Part shown: positions 1 to 7,310 of the stretch, one piece after another | Numbering within the stretch: the first letter of the stretch is position 1 | Layout of the letters: every line of letters starts with the position of its first letter | Origin: JANMDR01 sp031376425 | GTDB taxonomy: Bacteria; Pseudomonadota; Gammaproteobacteria; Burkholderiales; Usitatibacteraceae | NCBI GenBank assembly: GCA_031376425.1 | Contig: JANMDR010000050.1 | Coordinates: forward strand, 1 to 15,668 | DNA: 15,668 bases | Reading direction: 5' to 3' | The notes under the pieces: model-generated | Seen by the model: only the letters and a program-made list of their open reading frames with translations | The model's database searches: none | Told to the model about the DNA's origin: nothing | Made by a program: the position numbers and the translations under genes

Positions 1-128
1 GTTTTTGCATTGTGTTATTAGAGCAGCATGACTTACGTGGCACCCCCCCTGTAGATACGGAGCACGAAAGGCGAGTGTTCAATCTGTGCATCGCTCATAT
101 TGCGTGCTGACTTAACCAGCTACCACTG

Positions 129-148
129 TGTCACGTTGCTGTTACAAT
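129..148 (+). promoter_or_regulatory. Candidate extended -10 promoter within an inverted repeat
   Basis: TGTTACAAT at 140-148 fits the extended -10 form TGnTATAAT with five of six hexamer bases. It overlaps an imperfect inverted repeat, TGTCAC (129-134), six bases, GTTACA (141-146). No convincing -35 lies 16-18 bases upstream. If used, transcription would begin near 155 and leave a 5' leader of about 180 bases before the RCC1 gene. The core TTGCTGTTACA (136-146) recurs exactly upstream of the gene at 9611. This is a pattern match only. Confidence 0.3.
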
Positions 149-245
149 TAGTTAAGAGGTCACGGAAAAGTAATTATTTTCGCCCAATCCGAATGGGAAT
201 ATTTGTAACCCTAAGTGAATCTACGAGAAGTAGAGTTGATTCGCA

Positions 246-261
246 TGTGCTAAATATCACT
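246..261. promoter_or_regulatory. CRP-like site upstream of RCC1 gene
   Basis: TGTGC (246-250), six bases, TCACT (257-261) matches eight of ten bases of the CRP consensus TGTGA-N6-TCACA, with the correct six-base centre. It lies about 73 bases before the start codon of a likely operon that encodes a nucleotide cyclase, so cAMP feedback is conceivable. Against this, a match of this quality can arise by chance, and the site would lie downstream of the candidate promoter at 129-148. Confidence 0.2.
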
Positions 262-333
262 CGCTGCTAGCGTGTATTGGTTGCATAATCAATTGAATAT
301 CACTTACTTGCGTAAACAATAATTGAGGTAGAA

Positions 334-3300
334 ATGCAGATCATGCGTAACGCTTTTCTGAACAACCTGCACTGTTTTAGCGTGCTATTTCCTGCGCTTT
401 TTGTTGCTTTATTCGGTAACGCAATGAGCGCGCAGCCAATCATCGCTACATCCGAAGGTTCAAGCTCGTTTGCAGTTGCAAAGGATGGTCGGCTTTACGG
501 TTGGGGCGCTGATACCTTTGGCCAGCTAGGGCAAAATCGATTCTTGTCGTCGGCGGCTCCTGTGCCTACAACGGGCGGATATAAGCTGCTTTCGATTGGC
601 AACAGCTATGTAGCGGCCGTCAAAACCGACGGCACGCTTTGGGCTTGGGGCACAAATAACTTCGGTCAATTGGGTGATGGCTCAATTCAAGGTACATCGA
701 CCCCAAAATTAATTGGCTCGGGCTATCGTTCGGTGACGGCAACAACGGCGCTAACCTACGCACTCAAGCTTGATGGCTCACTATGGGCATGGGGGCAAGG
801 TAATGTTGGCTTGGGGCAGATAAGCAATACATCCAGAAGTCCAGTTCAGATTGGCGCGGGTTACCAAGCGGTTGCCAGCAGCGGCTCGCACACCTTGGGT
901 CTTAAAACCGATGGTACTTTGGTTGCTTGGGGCCTCAATCAATATGGGCAGTTAGGTTATGTCTCCAGTGATGTTTGTAACCCTGGACCAAACGCATCTA
1001 ACTGTAGTTTCACGGCCCGTGCTATTGGCACCGGATACACCGCCATTGCCGCTGGCGGCAGGGGCAGCTCATATGCGCTGCGTGCCGACGGCACCATGTG
1101 GGCATGGGGTAATAACGATACTGGGCAATTGCGGGATGGTACTTATACAAACCGAGCCGTGCCGTTGCAAATTGCCAGCAACATTATTCAAATTGGCGCT
1201 GGTAATAATCATGCGGTGGCATTGCGTGGCGATGGCGCATGGCTGCACTGGGGTGATTCCTTTGACGGCTTTCCGGCGAATCGCAAGCTCACGCCAACTG
1301 AGTTTGGAACTGGATTTGTGCACATAGCCGCAGGTTCTGGCGGCACGGTGGCTATCAAAGCGGATGGCAGTGTTTGGGGTATGGGGCTAAATGATTTCGG
1401 TCAATTTGGCCCCGAGCCACGCACAATATCATCTCCTAGGCAGTTTGCCACGGGTGCTGTGTCAATCGCGATTGGTGGCGACAACGCGGGCTATGTGGAC
1501 GCAGGCGGTACCCTCTGGCTATTGGGCTCGAATGGCTCGGGCCAGCTTGCTGTGGGCACGCCGGTAAACAAAACCAGCCCAGTGTTAATTGGCGAAGGCT
1601 TTGCCACTGTGGCTACGGGTGGCAATGGAGGGACCGTTCTGGCGGTTAAAACCGACGGCACACTGTGGGCATGGGGTTCTAACAGCAACAGCAGGTTGGG
1701 TAACGGCACGGGCATAGACTCTCCTAAACCAATTCAAATTGGCACCGATGCTGACTATCGTATTGTCGCTGTAGGCGGCATATACGCAATGGCTATTAAA
1801 CGTAATGGTGATTTATTTGCGTGGGGAAGCAACGGATATGGGGGGACAGGCTTAGGTGACGCCTTGCAATTGGCACAGTTGCCGAAATTTGTCGATCAAG
1901 GATTTGCCACCGTGTCGCTCGGTAGTTTGCACACATTGGCGCTCAAGAGCAATGGTGAGCTCTATAGTTTTGGCGCCAACGCGAATGGCCAATTGGGTGT
2001 GGCCACCCAAGAAAATTGCCGCGTTGGTCAAGCATTGGTTCCATGTTCAAAAACGCGCCGTTTAGTCGGGGCTGACTTTGTCAGCATTGCCGCTGGAACG
2101 TTACATTCCGCCGCCATTAAATCTGATGGCTCCCTTTGGACGTGGGGCGATAACAGTGCGGGCCAACTCGGTGTTAGCACCTCTGAAACTTGTGCGCTTG
2201 GCGCAAATAATCCGGGTAATGGTGCGGTTGGTAGCCCCTGCGCCACCACGCCGCAACTGGTTGGCACCGGTTTTGTGCAGGTCACAGCCGGGCTGCAGCA
2301 CACCTTGGCAATCAAAACCGATGGCTCGTTGTGGGCGTGGGGCACCAACTTCTGGGGCTACTTAGGCGACGGTAGTCGAACCAATGTTATCGCAAGACCA
2401 AAACGCGTGGGCGCTGGCTATACCCAAGTGGTGGCAGGCGGTTATCAGAGTTTTGGCACGCGTGCCAACGGCACACTTTGGGCGTGGGGAGAAAATCGTC
2501 AGGGTGCTTTAGGTGATAGCACCTTGGCAGATAGGCCTTCCCCTGTGCTGGTACGCAATGTCGGCGGAGCAGGGCTGCGCGAAGCCAATGATTGGTTTCT
2601 TGATCTTGACCCAACCGTAGGTAAAGGCAATCTTGACGCCGAGACACCCGTGTTTTTAGTCAACACGGAAGGAAGCGGCACCAACGTTCGCGCCAATATT
2701 AATTTTCAGCGCGGTGATGTTGGGCGGTTATCAAATATTTATATCTTCGCTTTGGCACCCGCTTCTATGGTGAAAGGTGCTGGGCTAGTGAGTGATATCC
2801 CGCCGGACGATCCGGCCGCACGCATTCAATTACAAGCAACGCGGGCACCTATATCAGCGGGTGATCCCAAGATGCAATCGGATGCAAAAGCGCAATCAGA
2901 TGGCCCCTTGGGTTGTGTGCTGGCGCAACTCAACGCGCAAGGCCAACTTACCGCATCGTCAGCCACTAATTTGCAAGCATTCATATCGGGCGTGTTAACT
3001 GCCGGAGGCACAGCAGTGAATGTGCTGAACAATATAAGTGCCGCGGCTATTCAAGGCTCCACCTTCTTTATTGGTTATGGCACCAGTGGTACAACCATGA
3101 TTAATGGCGGTACCAATCGCAGTGTAGCCACAGTTCCTGGCTCCGTTAGTTGCCAGCCGCAGGCACCGCAAACAGGGTGGTGGTGGAACCCCGTCGAGGG
3201 CGGTCGCGGCTATTCGGTTGAAGTACGCGGCACGAATTTATTCTGGGGTGGTTTCCTCTATGACCAAGCAGGGCGGGCAAACTGGCTGGTAGCACCTGGT

Positions 3301-3864
3301 CCTGTGACCTTAGACGGCGCGCTGTTTCAAGGTACCTTATACAGCGTTGATAACGGGCAGACATTGTCTGGTGCGTACAAGCCGCCTAGCCCCGTCAAGA
3401 GCGAAGGGCTTATCACCTTGTCCTTTGCTACGGCAACAAGCGGCACAATGATCTGGCCGTCGGGCACCATACCGATAGAGCGCTTACCATTTGTGCCCGA
3501 TGGTCTCAGCACCCCACCACAGCCATTTCAACCGGAAACCGGCTGGTGGTGGAATGCGAGTGAGTCCGGCCGTGGGTTCTTCATTGAGTGGCAAGCGGGT
3601 GTTGCCAATGTCGTCGGCTATATGTATGCCGACGATGGCAAGCCAGTTTGGTATCTCTCTGTATACCCCACGCCAGACCCTAAAGTGTTTAGCGGTAATT
3701 GGTGGCTTTACGGCAACGGGCAAGCCACCGGCGGCCCATATAAACCCACAACAAGATTAACGGATAATTTTGCGCCACTATCCATTCGCTTTACTGATAG
3801 CAAAAATGGCGTAATGACCTTACCCGGTGGAAAACAGTTAGCCATTACACGGTTCTTATTTTGA
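334..3864 (+). CDS. Secreted RCC1-repeat double-propeller protein with Trp-rich C-terminal domains
   Basis: This predicted exported protein has 1176 residues. A signal peptide covers about residues 1-33, with cleavage near NAMSA/Q. The start is supported by GAGG five bases upstream of the ATG. Residues about 34-745 hold 14 RCC1 repeats of roughly 50 residues each, with the core pattern DGTLWAWGxNxxGQLG. Classical RCC1 propellers have seven blades, so this would make two propellers. Repeats 6 to 8 are the most degenerate. Three repeats carry loop insertions bounded by Cys pairs (C215/C224, C562/C571, C620/C636). A linker domain (about 745-940) follows, then two copies of a roughly 110-residue domain opening with TGWWWNPVEGGRGYSVE and TGWWWNASESGRGFFIE. 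RCC1 propellers usually bind proteins, so a surface binding or ligand-sensing role is an inference. The stop overlaps the next gene by one base, so translational coupling is likely. The exact function is unknown. Confidence 0.9.
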   Translation: MQIMRNAFLNNLHCFSVLFPALFVALFGNAMSAQPIIATSEGSSSFAVAKDGRLYGWGADTFGQLGQNRFLSSAAPVPTTGGYKLLSIGNSYVAAVKTDGTLWAWGTNNFGQLGDGSIQGTSTPKLIGSGYRSVTATTALTYALKLDGSLWAWGQGNVGLGQISNTSRSPVQIGAGYQAVASSGSHTLGLKTDGTLVAWGLNQYGQLGYVSSDVCNPGPNASNCSFTARAIGTGYTAIAAGGRGSSYALRADGTMWAWGNNDTGQLRDGTYTNRAVPLQIASNIIQIGAGNNHAVALRGDGAWLHWGDSFDGFPANRKLTPTEFGTGFVHIAAGSGGTVAIKADGSVWGMGLNDFGQFGPEPRTISSPRQFATGAVSIAIGGDNAGYVDAGGTLWLLGSNGSGQLAVGTPVNKTSPVLIGEGFATVATGGNGGTVLAVKTDGTLWAWGSNSNSRLGNGTGIDSPKPIQIGTDADYRIVAVGGIYAMAIKRNGDLFAWGSNGYGGTGLGDALQLAQLPKFVDQGFATVSLGSLHTLALKSNGELYSFGANANGQLGVATQENCRVGQALVPCSKTRRLVGADFVSIAAGTLHSAAIKSDGSLWTWGDNSAGQLGVSTSETCALGANNPGNGAVGSPCATTPQLVGTGFVQVTAGLQHTLAIKTDGSLWAWGTNFWGYLGDGSRTNVIARPKRVGAGYTQVVAGGYQSFGTRANGTLWAWGENRQGALGDSTLADRPSPVLVRNVGGAGLREANDWFLDLDPTVGKGNLDAETPVFLVNTEGSGTNVRANINFQRGDVGRLSNIYIFALAPASMVKGAGLVSDIPPDDPAARIQLQATRAPISAGDPKMQSDAKAQSDGPLGCVLAQLNAQGQLTASSATNLQAFISGVLTAGGTAVNVLNNISAAAIQGSTFFIGYGTSGTTMINGGTNRSVATVPGSVSCQPQAPQTGWWWNPVEGGRGYSVEVRGTNLFWGGFLYDQAGRANWLVAPGPVTLDGALFQGTLYSVDNGQTLSGAYKPPSPVKSEGLITLSFATATSGTMIWPSGTIPIERLPFVPDGLSTPPQPFQPETGWWWNASESGRGFFIEWQAGVANVVGYMYADDGKPVWYLSVYPTPDPKVFSGNWWLYGNGQATGGPYKPTTRLTDNFAPLSIRFTDSKNGVMTLPGGKQLAITRFLF
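433..2568 (+). repeat. Array of 14 RCC1 repeats (protein level)
   Basis: Fourteen units ending in the pattern (K/R)xDGxLWAWGxNxxGQLG can be counted by eye between residues about 34 and 745. The best-conserved units are numbers 2, 4, 5, 9, 12, 13 and 14. Unit 6 has LHWGDSFDGF and unit 8 has LWLLGSNGSGQL, so both are diverged. The number equals two sets of seven. Confidence 0.8.
3166..3861 (+). repeat. Two tandem Trp-rich GWWWN/GRG domains
   Basis: Copy 1 spans about residues 945-1055 and copy 2 about 1067-1176, up to the C terminus. Each begins with TGWWWN and GRG(Y/F), continues with a GGFLYDQAG or GYMYADDG turn, then W(L/Y) strands, and later a GxYKP motif (SGAYKP, GGPYKP). They look like small beta-rich modules. 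I know this repeat type from exported proteins of beta- and gammaproteobacteria but cannot assign a function. Confidence 0.7.
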
Positions 3865-6800
3865 TGATGAATACGAACCCACGCAGTGTTTATTTTTGGC
3901 TGGTTTGCTGCACTAGCATCGCACTCACGTTATGTTGTCAACCTGCGCAAGCATCTACTGCGGAGATTATTAGCATAGATGGTAAGGGCGAGTTTCGCGA
4001 AGCGCGGCAAACTAACTGGCAGCCCGCGAAGGTTAAACAAGCGCTAGCGGCATCGCAGTTTTTACGCACGGGTGACAGTAGCAAGATTGCACTGTTGTTT
4101 GCCGATAAAACGCAAATGCGCATTGGCGCTAACAGTATGTTTCAGGTTGAAGACCCGGCCAATAATAAGGACACGCGCACCACCATTGATTTGAAGCAGG
4201 GCCGCGCATGGATGCAGACCAAACAAGCTGTCGGTGGCGTAGTGGTTAGAACCCCGACGGCATTAGCCGCCATTCGCGGTACTGATTGGGAATTGCGGGT
4301 AGACGCCGATGGCAAAACCACATTAACGGTACTGTCAGGTGCTGTAGATTTCTCCAATGAAATGGGACGTGTTGATGTGGGCGCTAATGAACAAGCCGTG
4401 GCTGAAATGGGACGTGCACCGGTAAAATCTAGCGTAGTTAATTCAGGCGAACGCATTCAGTGGGTTTCCGCATTTACTATTGAGCCATCGCGTTATCGGG
4501 CCATGGCGTTGCCAGTCGAGCGTTCGGCATTTGATCAATTAGCACCTGCACTCGCTGCTATCGCTGCGGCAAAAACAGGTGAGGCTATTAAGCTACTGCA
4601 AGCGCAACTGGAGCCAGGGGCGTCACCGCTGCCGAACCTTTTGTTGGCTGATTGTTATCTACATGACGGCGAACTTAATTTGGCGTCGAGCACCCTAGAG
4701 GCGGCACAAACTCGCTATCCCGCCGACACGCGGGTAATCGCAGCCCGTACTAAGGTAGCGCTGCGGCAAGGCAATATTACCCTTGCGCGACAAATTCTGA
4801 GCGCAGCGCAACAATTGAAGCCCTTCCCAGAATTTCTGCTTGTAAATGGTGAAGTTGCGCGGCTTGAGGGCGATGGTAGCGCCGCACGTCGTGCGTTTAA
4901 TGAAGCGATCCAGATTGCCCCGCAAGATGCGCGTGGCTGGTTAGGGCTGGGGCGGATAGAAAATGAACGCGGCAATCTTGGGTTAGCACGTCAACATTTA
5001 GGTAAGGCCAATGCGCTTGATGCTCGCTCATCAGATATTTTGGCGGAACTGGCAGCGGCAGAAACAGCAGCGGCAAATTGGCAAGAAGCTAATGCAGTGC
5101 TGCAGCGTGCCATTGCCATTGATGCCGCTAATCCATTTGTACAAACCAGCAATGCATTGCTATTGTTAATGCAAGGTAGCAACGAAGCGGCGCTAGACGC
5201 GCTTTTAAAGGCGGCAATTATTGAGCCGCGCCATGCACGTACCCAACTCTATCTGAGTGTCGTCTACTATCGCTTAGGTCGCTTCAAAGCTGCCCATGAA
5301 GCGCTAGCGCGTGCAGTGACGCTAGATCCGAATGACCCGCTACCGCATTTGGTTGCAAGTGCAATTGCTAACGATAATTGGAATGTGTCGGAAGCTGTTG
5401 CTGCTGCAACGCAAGCCATGACGCGCCTGCCCTATCTGCGTTCGCTTAACCAATTTGCCAATAATCAGCGTGGCACGGCTAATCTTGGCGGTGCGCTGGC
5501 AAGTGTGGGCTTAGATGCGTGGGCGCAAAACTTAGGCGTTCAATCTTATTTGCCACTGTGGGCGGGCAGTCATTTATTTATGGCCGATCGCTATGCGGGC
5601 GACTTTGCGCGGCGCTCTGAGTTATTGCAAGGTTTTGTGCTCGATCCCTTAGTATTCGGTGCGCCGAATCGTTATCAGTCCTTATTAACCACAGCCAGCC
5701 AACACGCGCGGCTATCTGCGCAATCCGCTGCCAATAAGGGCGCACGGGTGGATGAAGGTATCGCCACCTTAAATGGCACGTTGGCTGAACCGCAGTTGAG
5801 CTACTTTGCAGAACTCATTGAAACACGCGTCACCCCTAAGGGCGAGCTCATTGATGGCCGCGCGCGAACGTTATCAACCGCACTTGGGGTTAAGCCTGCG
5901 TGGAACATGGCTGGCTTTGCCACTTTTAGTCGTCTTGATATAGCAATTGATCTTGGCCGTGCGGGTGTGGATGGTGAATATCAACGCATTAGTGGCATTG
6001 ATGATCGTGCCGAGTTGGGCGGCCACTTTGGCTTAGACGCATTTCGTCAATTTTGGCTCAAGGCAGGTGCTGGTAAGCAACGTAGCCAGCTCGATACCGT
6101 CAGCCGTACTTCCAACGCGGCTATCCCCGGCCTGATTTCGCAACGTGAAACCGAGTTTGCGCTAACTAAAAAAACCGAAGACGTGCAACTGCATTTTATT
6201 GACCAATTAGAGGGTCGCCGTCATTGGCGCGTTGGCGCGGAATGGGGGCGGGCAGCGCGGCCGCAAAAATTAGCACAAGATTTATTTGTGCATGGCCCCG
6301 GTGCTACCGTGCCGCGACGTTTTCTTACCACCGCCGATCAAGCTAGCTCGTGGCAAATAGCAGGAAGCCTTTTAATGCCAGTGGTGTTATCAGCGGCTAT
6401 CTTGGAAATCGAAGGTCGCGTAGGCTACGCACGCCACACCCAACCACGACAATTTTCAGTACTAATTCCACCGCCAATAAATATAAGTACGGCGGTGAAT
6501 GATGATTTAAATCGTAGCAGTTTCAACGCAGCACTTGGTGCGGTTTGGCAAAAGGGTTCAACAAGCGTGCGTGCAACTTGTGGGCAGTGGCTGCGCCCGG
6601 TGAGCAATAGTAGTTTGATGCCAGTTGCCGTTGCCGGCATTGTGATTGATGATCAGTTAACCTACGCAGGGGGGGTGAATCGGCGTTGCGCGTGGCGTGC
6701 AGCACAGCAATGGTCAAGCCACACTTTTGCTAGTATTGGTTGGGAACGCCAAGAGATAAAAAACTTGACCTCAACCCTTGAGGGAGTGGTCAATACCGAA

Positions 6801-7280
6801 TCAGATTTATCCAATCCTGACAGGCTTCGCGCCCGCGCAATACCGCAAATACCGCGCTTTGAACAACTAGAAGAGCGGCCTGTATTTGAGCGTGGGCGTG
6901 TTGCTAGAACTACAGTTAGCGTTGATCAGCTATTGATTCAAAACCTTGCGTTAAGACTTAATTATGTGTATTTCGATACCCGCAATCAGTCGGCTGGCCT
7001 GTCGCATTTGCGCATTGCATGGCTGCCGATGCACCAGGTAAATACCGCATTGACGATGACATGGCCTAATCTTGGGTCATTTACTATTGGCCCTGTTTAT
7101 CGGTCTGCGCGGTTTCGAGATGAAGCTAATCTGCTGCAAACGCGTGCGGGCTGGGATGTACAGGCAAGGGCGTTTGTTGAATGGGGTAGTAAGCGCTGGT
7201 CGCTTGAAGCGTTTGTAATGAATGTGGCCAAAAAAGATAGCTCTGCTACATCCGGTGCAAACCTTGCATACCGCTTTTGA
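3864..7280 (+). CDS. FecR-domain, TPR and outer-membrane beta-barrel protein
   Basis: This predicted outer-membrane protein has about 1138 residues. The reading frame also includes a TTG at 3861, but ATG at 3864 (or 3867) is preferred because it forms a TGATG overlap with the previous stop. No Shine-Dalgarno sequence is visible, which fits translational coupling. A signal peptide runs to about residue 30, ending AQA/S. Residues about 33-175 form a FecR domain with the hallmark RTPTALAAIRGTDWELRV and a following TLTVLSGAV strand. Residues about 225-520 are TPR-like helical repeats. From about 620 to the end there are alternating amphipathic strands with a terminal aromatic residue (AYRF), typical of an outer-membrane barrel. 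Unlike classical FecR it has no cytoplasmic anti-sigma region, and no sigma-factor gene is nearby. FecR genes of this type often sit beside CHASE2 cyclases, as here. A role in passing an envelope signal, or exporting the upstream protein, is inference. Confidence 0.85.
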   Translation: MMNTNPRSVYFWLVCCTSIALTLCCQPAQASTAEIISIDGKGEFREARQTNWQPAKVKQALAASQFLRTGDSSKIALLFADKTQMRIGANSMFQVEDPANNKDTRTTIDLKQGRAWMQTKQAVGGVVVRTPTALAAIRGTDWELRVDADGKTTLTVLSGAVDFSNEMGRVDVGANEQAVAEMGRAPVKSSVVNSGERIQWVSAFTIEPSRYRAMALPVERSAFDQLAPALAAIAAAKTGEAIKLLQAQLEPGASPLPNLLLADCYLHDGELNLASSTLEAAQTRYPADTRVIAARTKVALRQGNITLARQILSAAQQLKPFPEFLLVNGEVARLEGDGSAARRAFNEAIQIAPQDARGWLGLGRIENERGNLGLARQHLGKANALDARSSDILAELAAAETAAANWQEANAVLQRAIAIDAANPFVQTSNALLLLMQGSNEAALDALLKAAIIEPRHARTQLYLSVVYYRLGRFKAAHEALARAVTLDPNDPLPHLVASAIANDNWNVSEAVAAATQAMTRLPYLRSLNQFANNQRGTANLGGALASVGLDAWAQNLGVQSYLPLWAGSHLFMADRYAGDFARRSELLQGFVLDPLVFGAPNRYQSLLTTASQHARLSAQSAANKGARVDEGIATLNGTLAEPQLSYFAELIETRVTPKGELIDGRARTLSTALGVKPAWNMAGFATFSRLDIAIDLGRAGVDGEYQRISGIDDRAELGGHFGLDAFRQFWLKAGAGKQRSQLDTVSRTSNAAIPGLISQRETEFALTKKTEDVQLHFIDQLEGRRHWRVGAEWGRAARPQKLAQDLFVHGPGATVPRRFLTTADQASSWQIAGSLLMPVVLSAAILEIEGRVGYARHTQPRQFSVLIPPPINISTAVNDDLNRSSFNAALGAVWQKGSTSVRATCGQWLRPVSNSSLMPVAVAGIVIDDQLTYAGGVNRRCAWRAAQQWSSHTFASIGWERQEIKNLTSTLEGVVNTESDLSNPDRLRARAIPQIPRFEQLEERPVFERGRVARTTVSVDQLLIQNLALRLNYVYFDTRNQSAGLSHLRIAWLPMHQVNTALTMTWPNLGSFTIGPVYRSARFRDEANLLQTRAGWDVQARAFVEWGSKRWSLEAFVMNVAKKDSSATSGANLAYRF

Positions 7281-7310
7281 CGGTTTTGATATTTTTACGA
7301 CTGCACTCCT

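Larger units (their letters stand above)
1..333. other. Upstream intergenic region of the RCC1 gene
   Basis: No credible gene is seen in these 333 bases and no recognisable 3' end of an upstream gene. The stretch is AT-rich towards the gene and holds several candidate control elements listed separately: an extended -10-like sequence at 140-148, a CRP-like inverted element at 246-261, and a 9-base direct repeat AATATCACT at 253-261 and 296-304. No clear -35 hexamer at proper spacing was found. A good ribosome binding site (GAGG at 325-328) lies just before the first gene. Confidence 0.6.

Noticed and set aside
2028..2348. Long open frame on the - strand inside the RCC1 gene (and similar ones elsewhere in it)
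   Set aside because: It lies opposite a well-supported repeat protein. Its composition mirrors the repeated GAT-GGC-TGG codons, and it has no ribosome binding site or recognisable domain.
3864..3950. Lipoprotein signal in the FecR/barrel protein (Cys residues in the signal peptide)
   Set aside because: The Cys residues are preceded by LTL or LV rather than a proper lipobox, and a better signal peptidase I site AQA/S follows.
3864..4400. Classical FecR iron-signalling anti-sigma regulator
   Set aside because: There is no cytoplasmic N-terminal region, no FecI-type sigma gene and no TonB-dependent receptor nearby. The protein has a signal peptide and continues into TPRs and a barrel.
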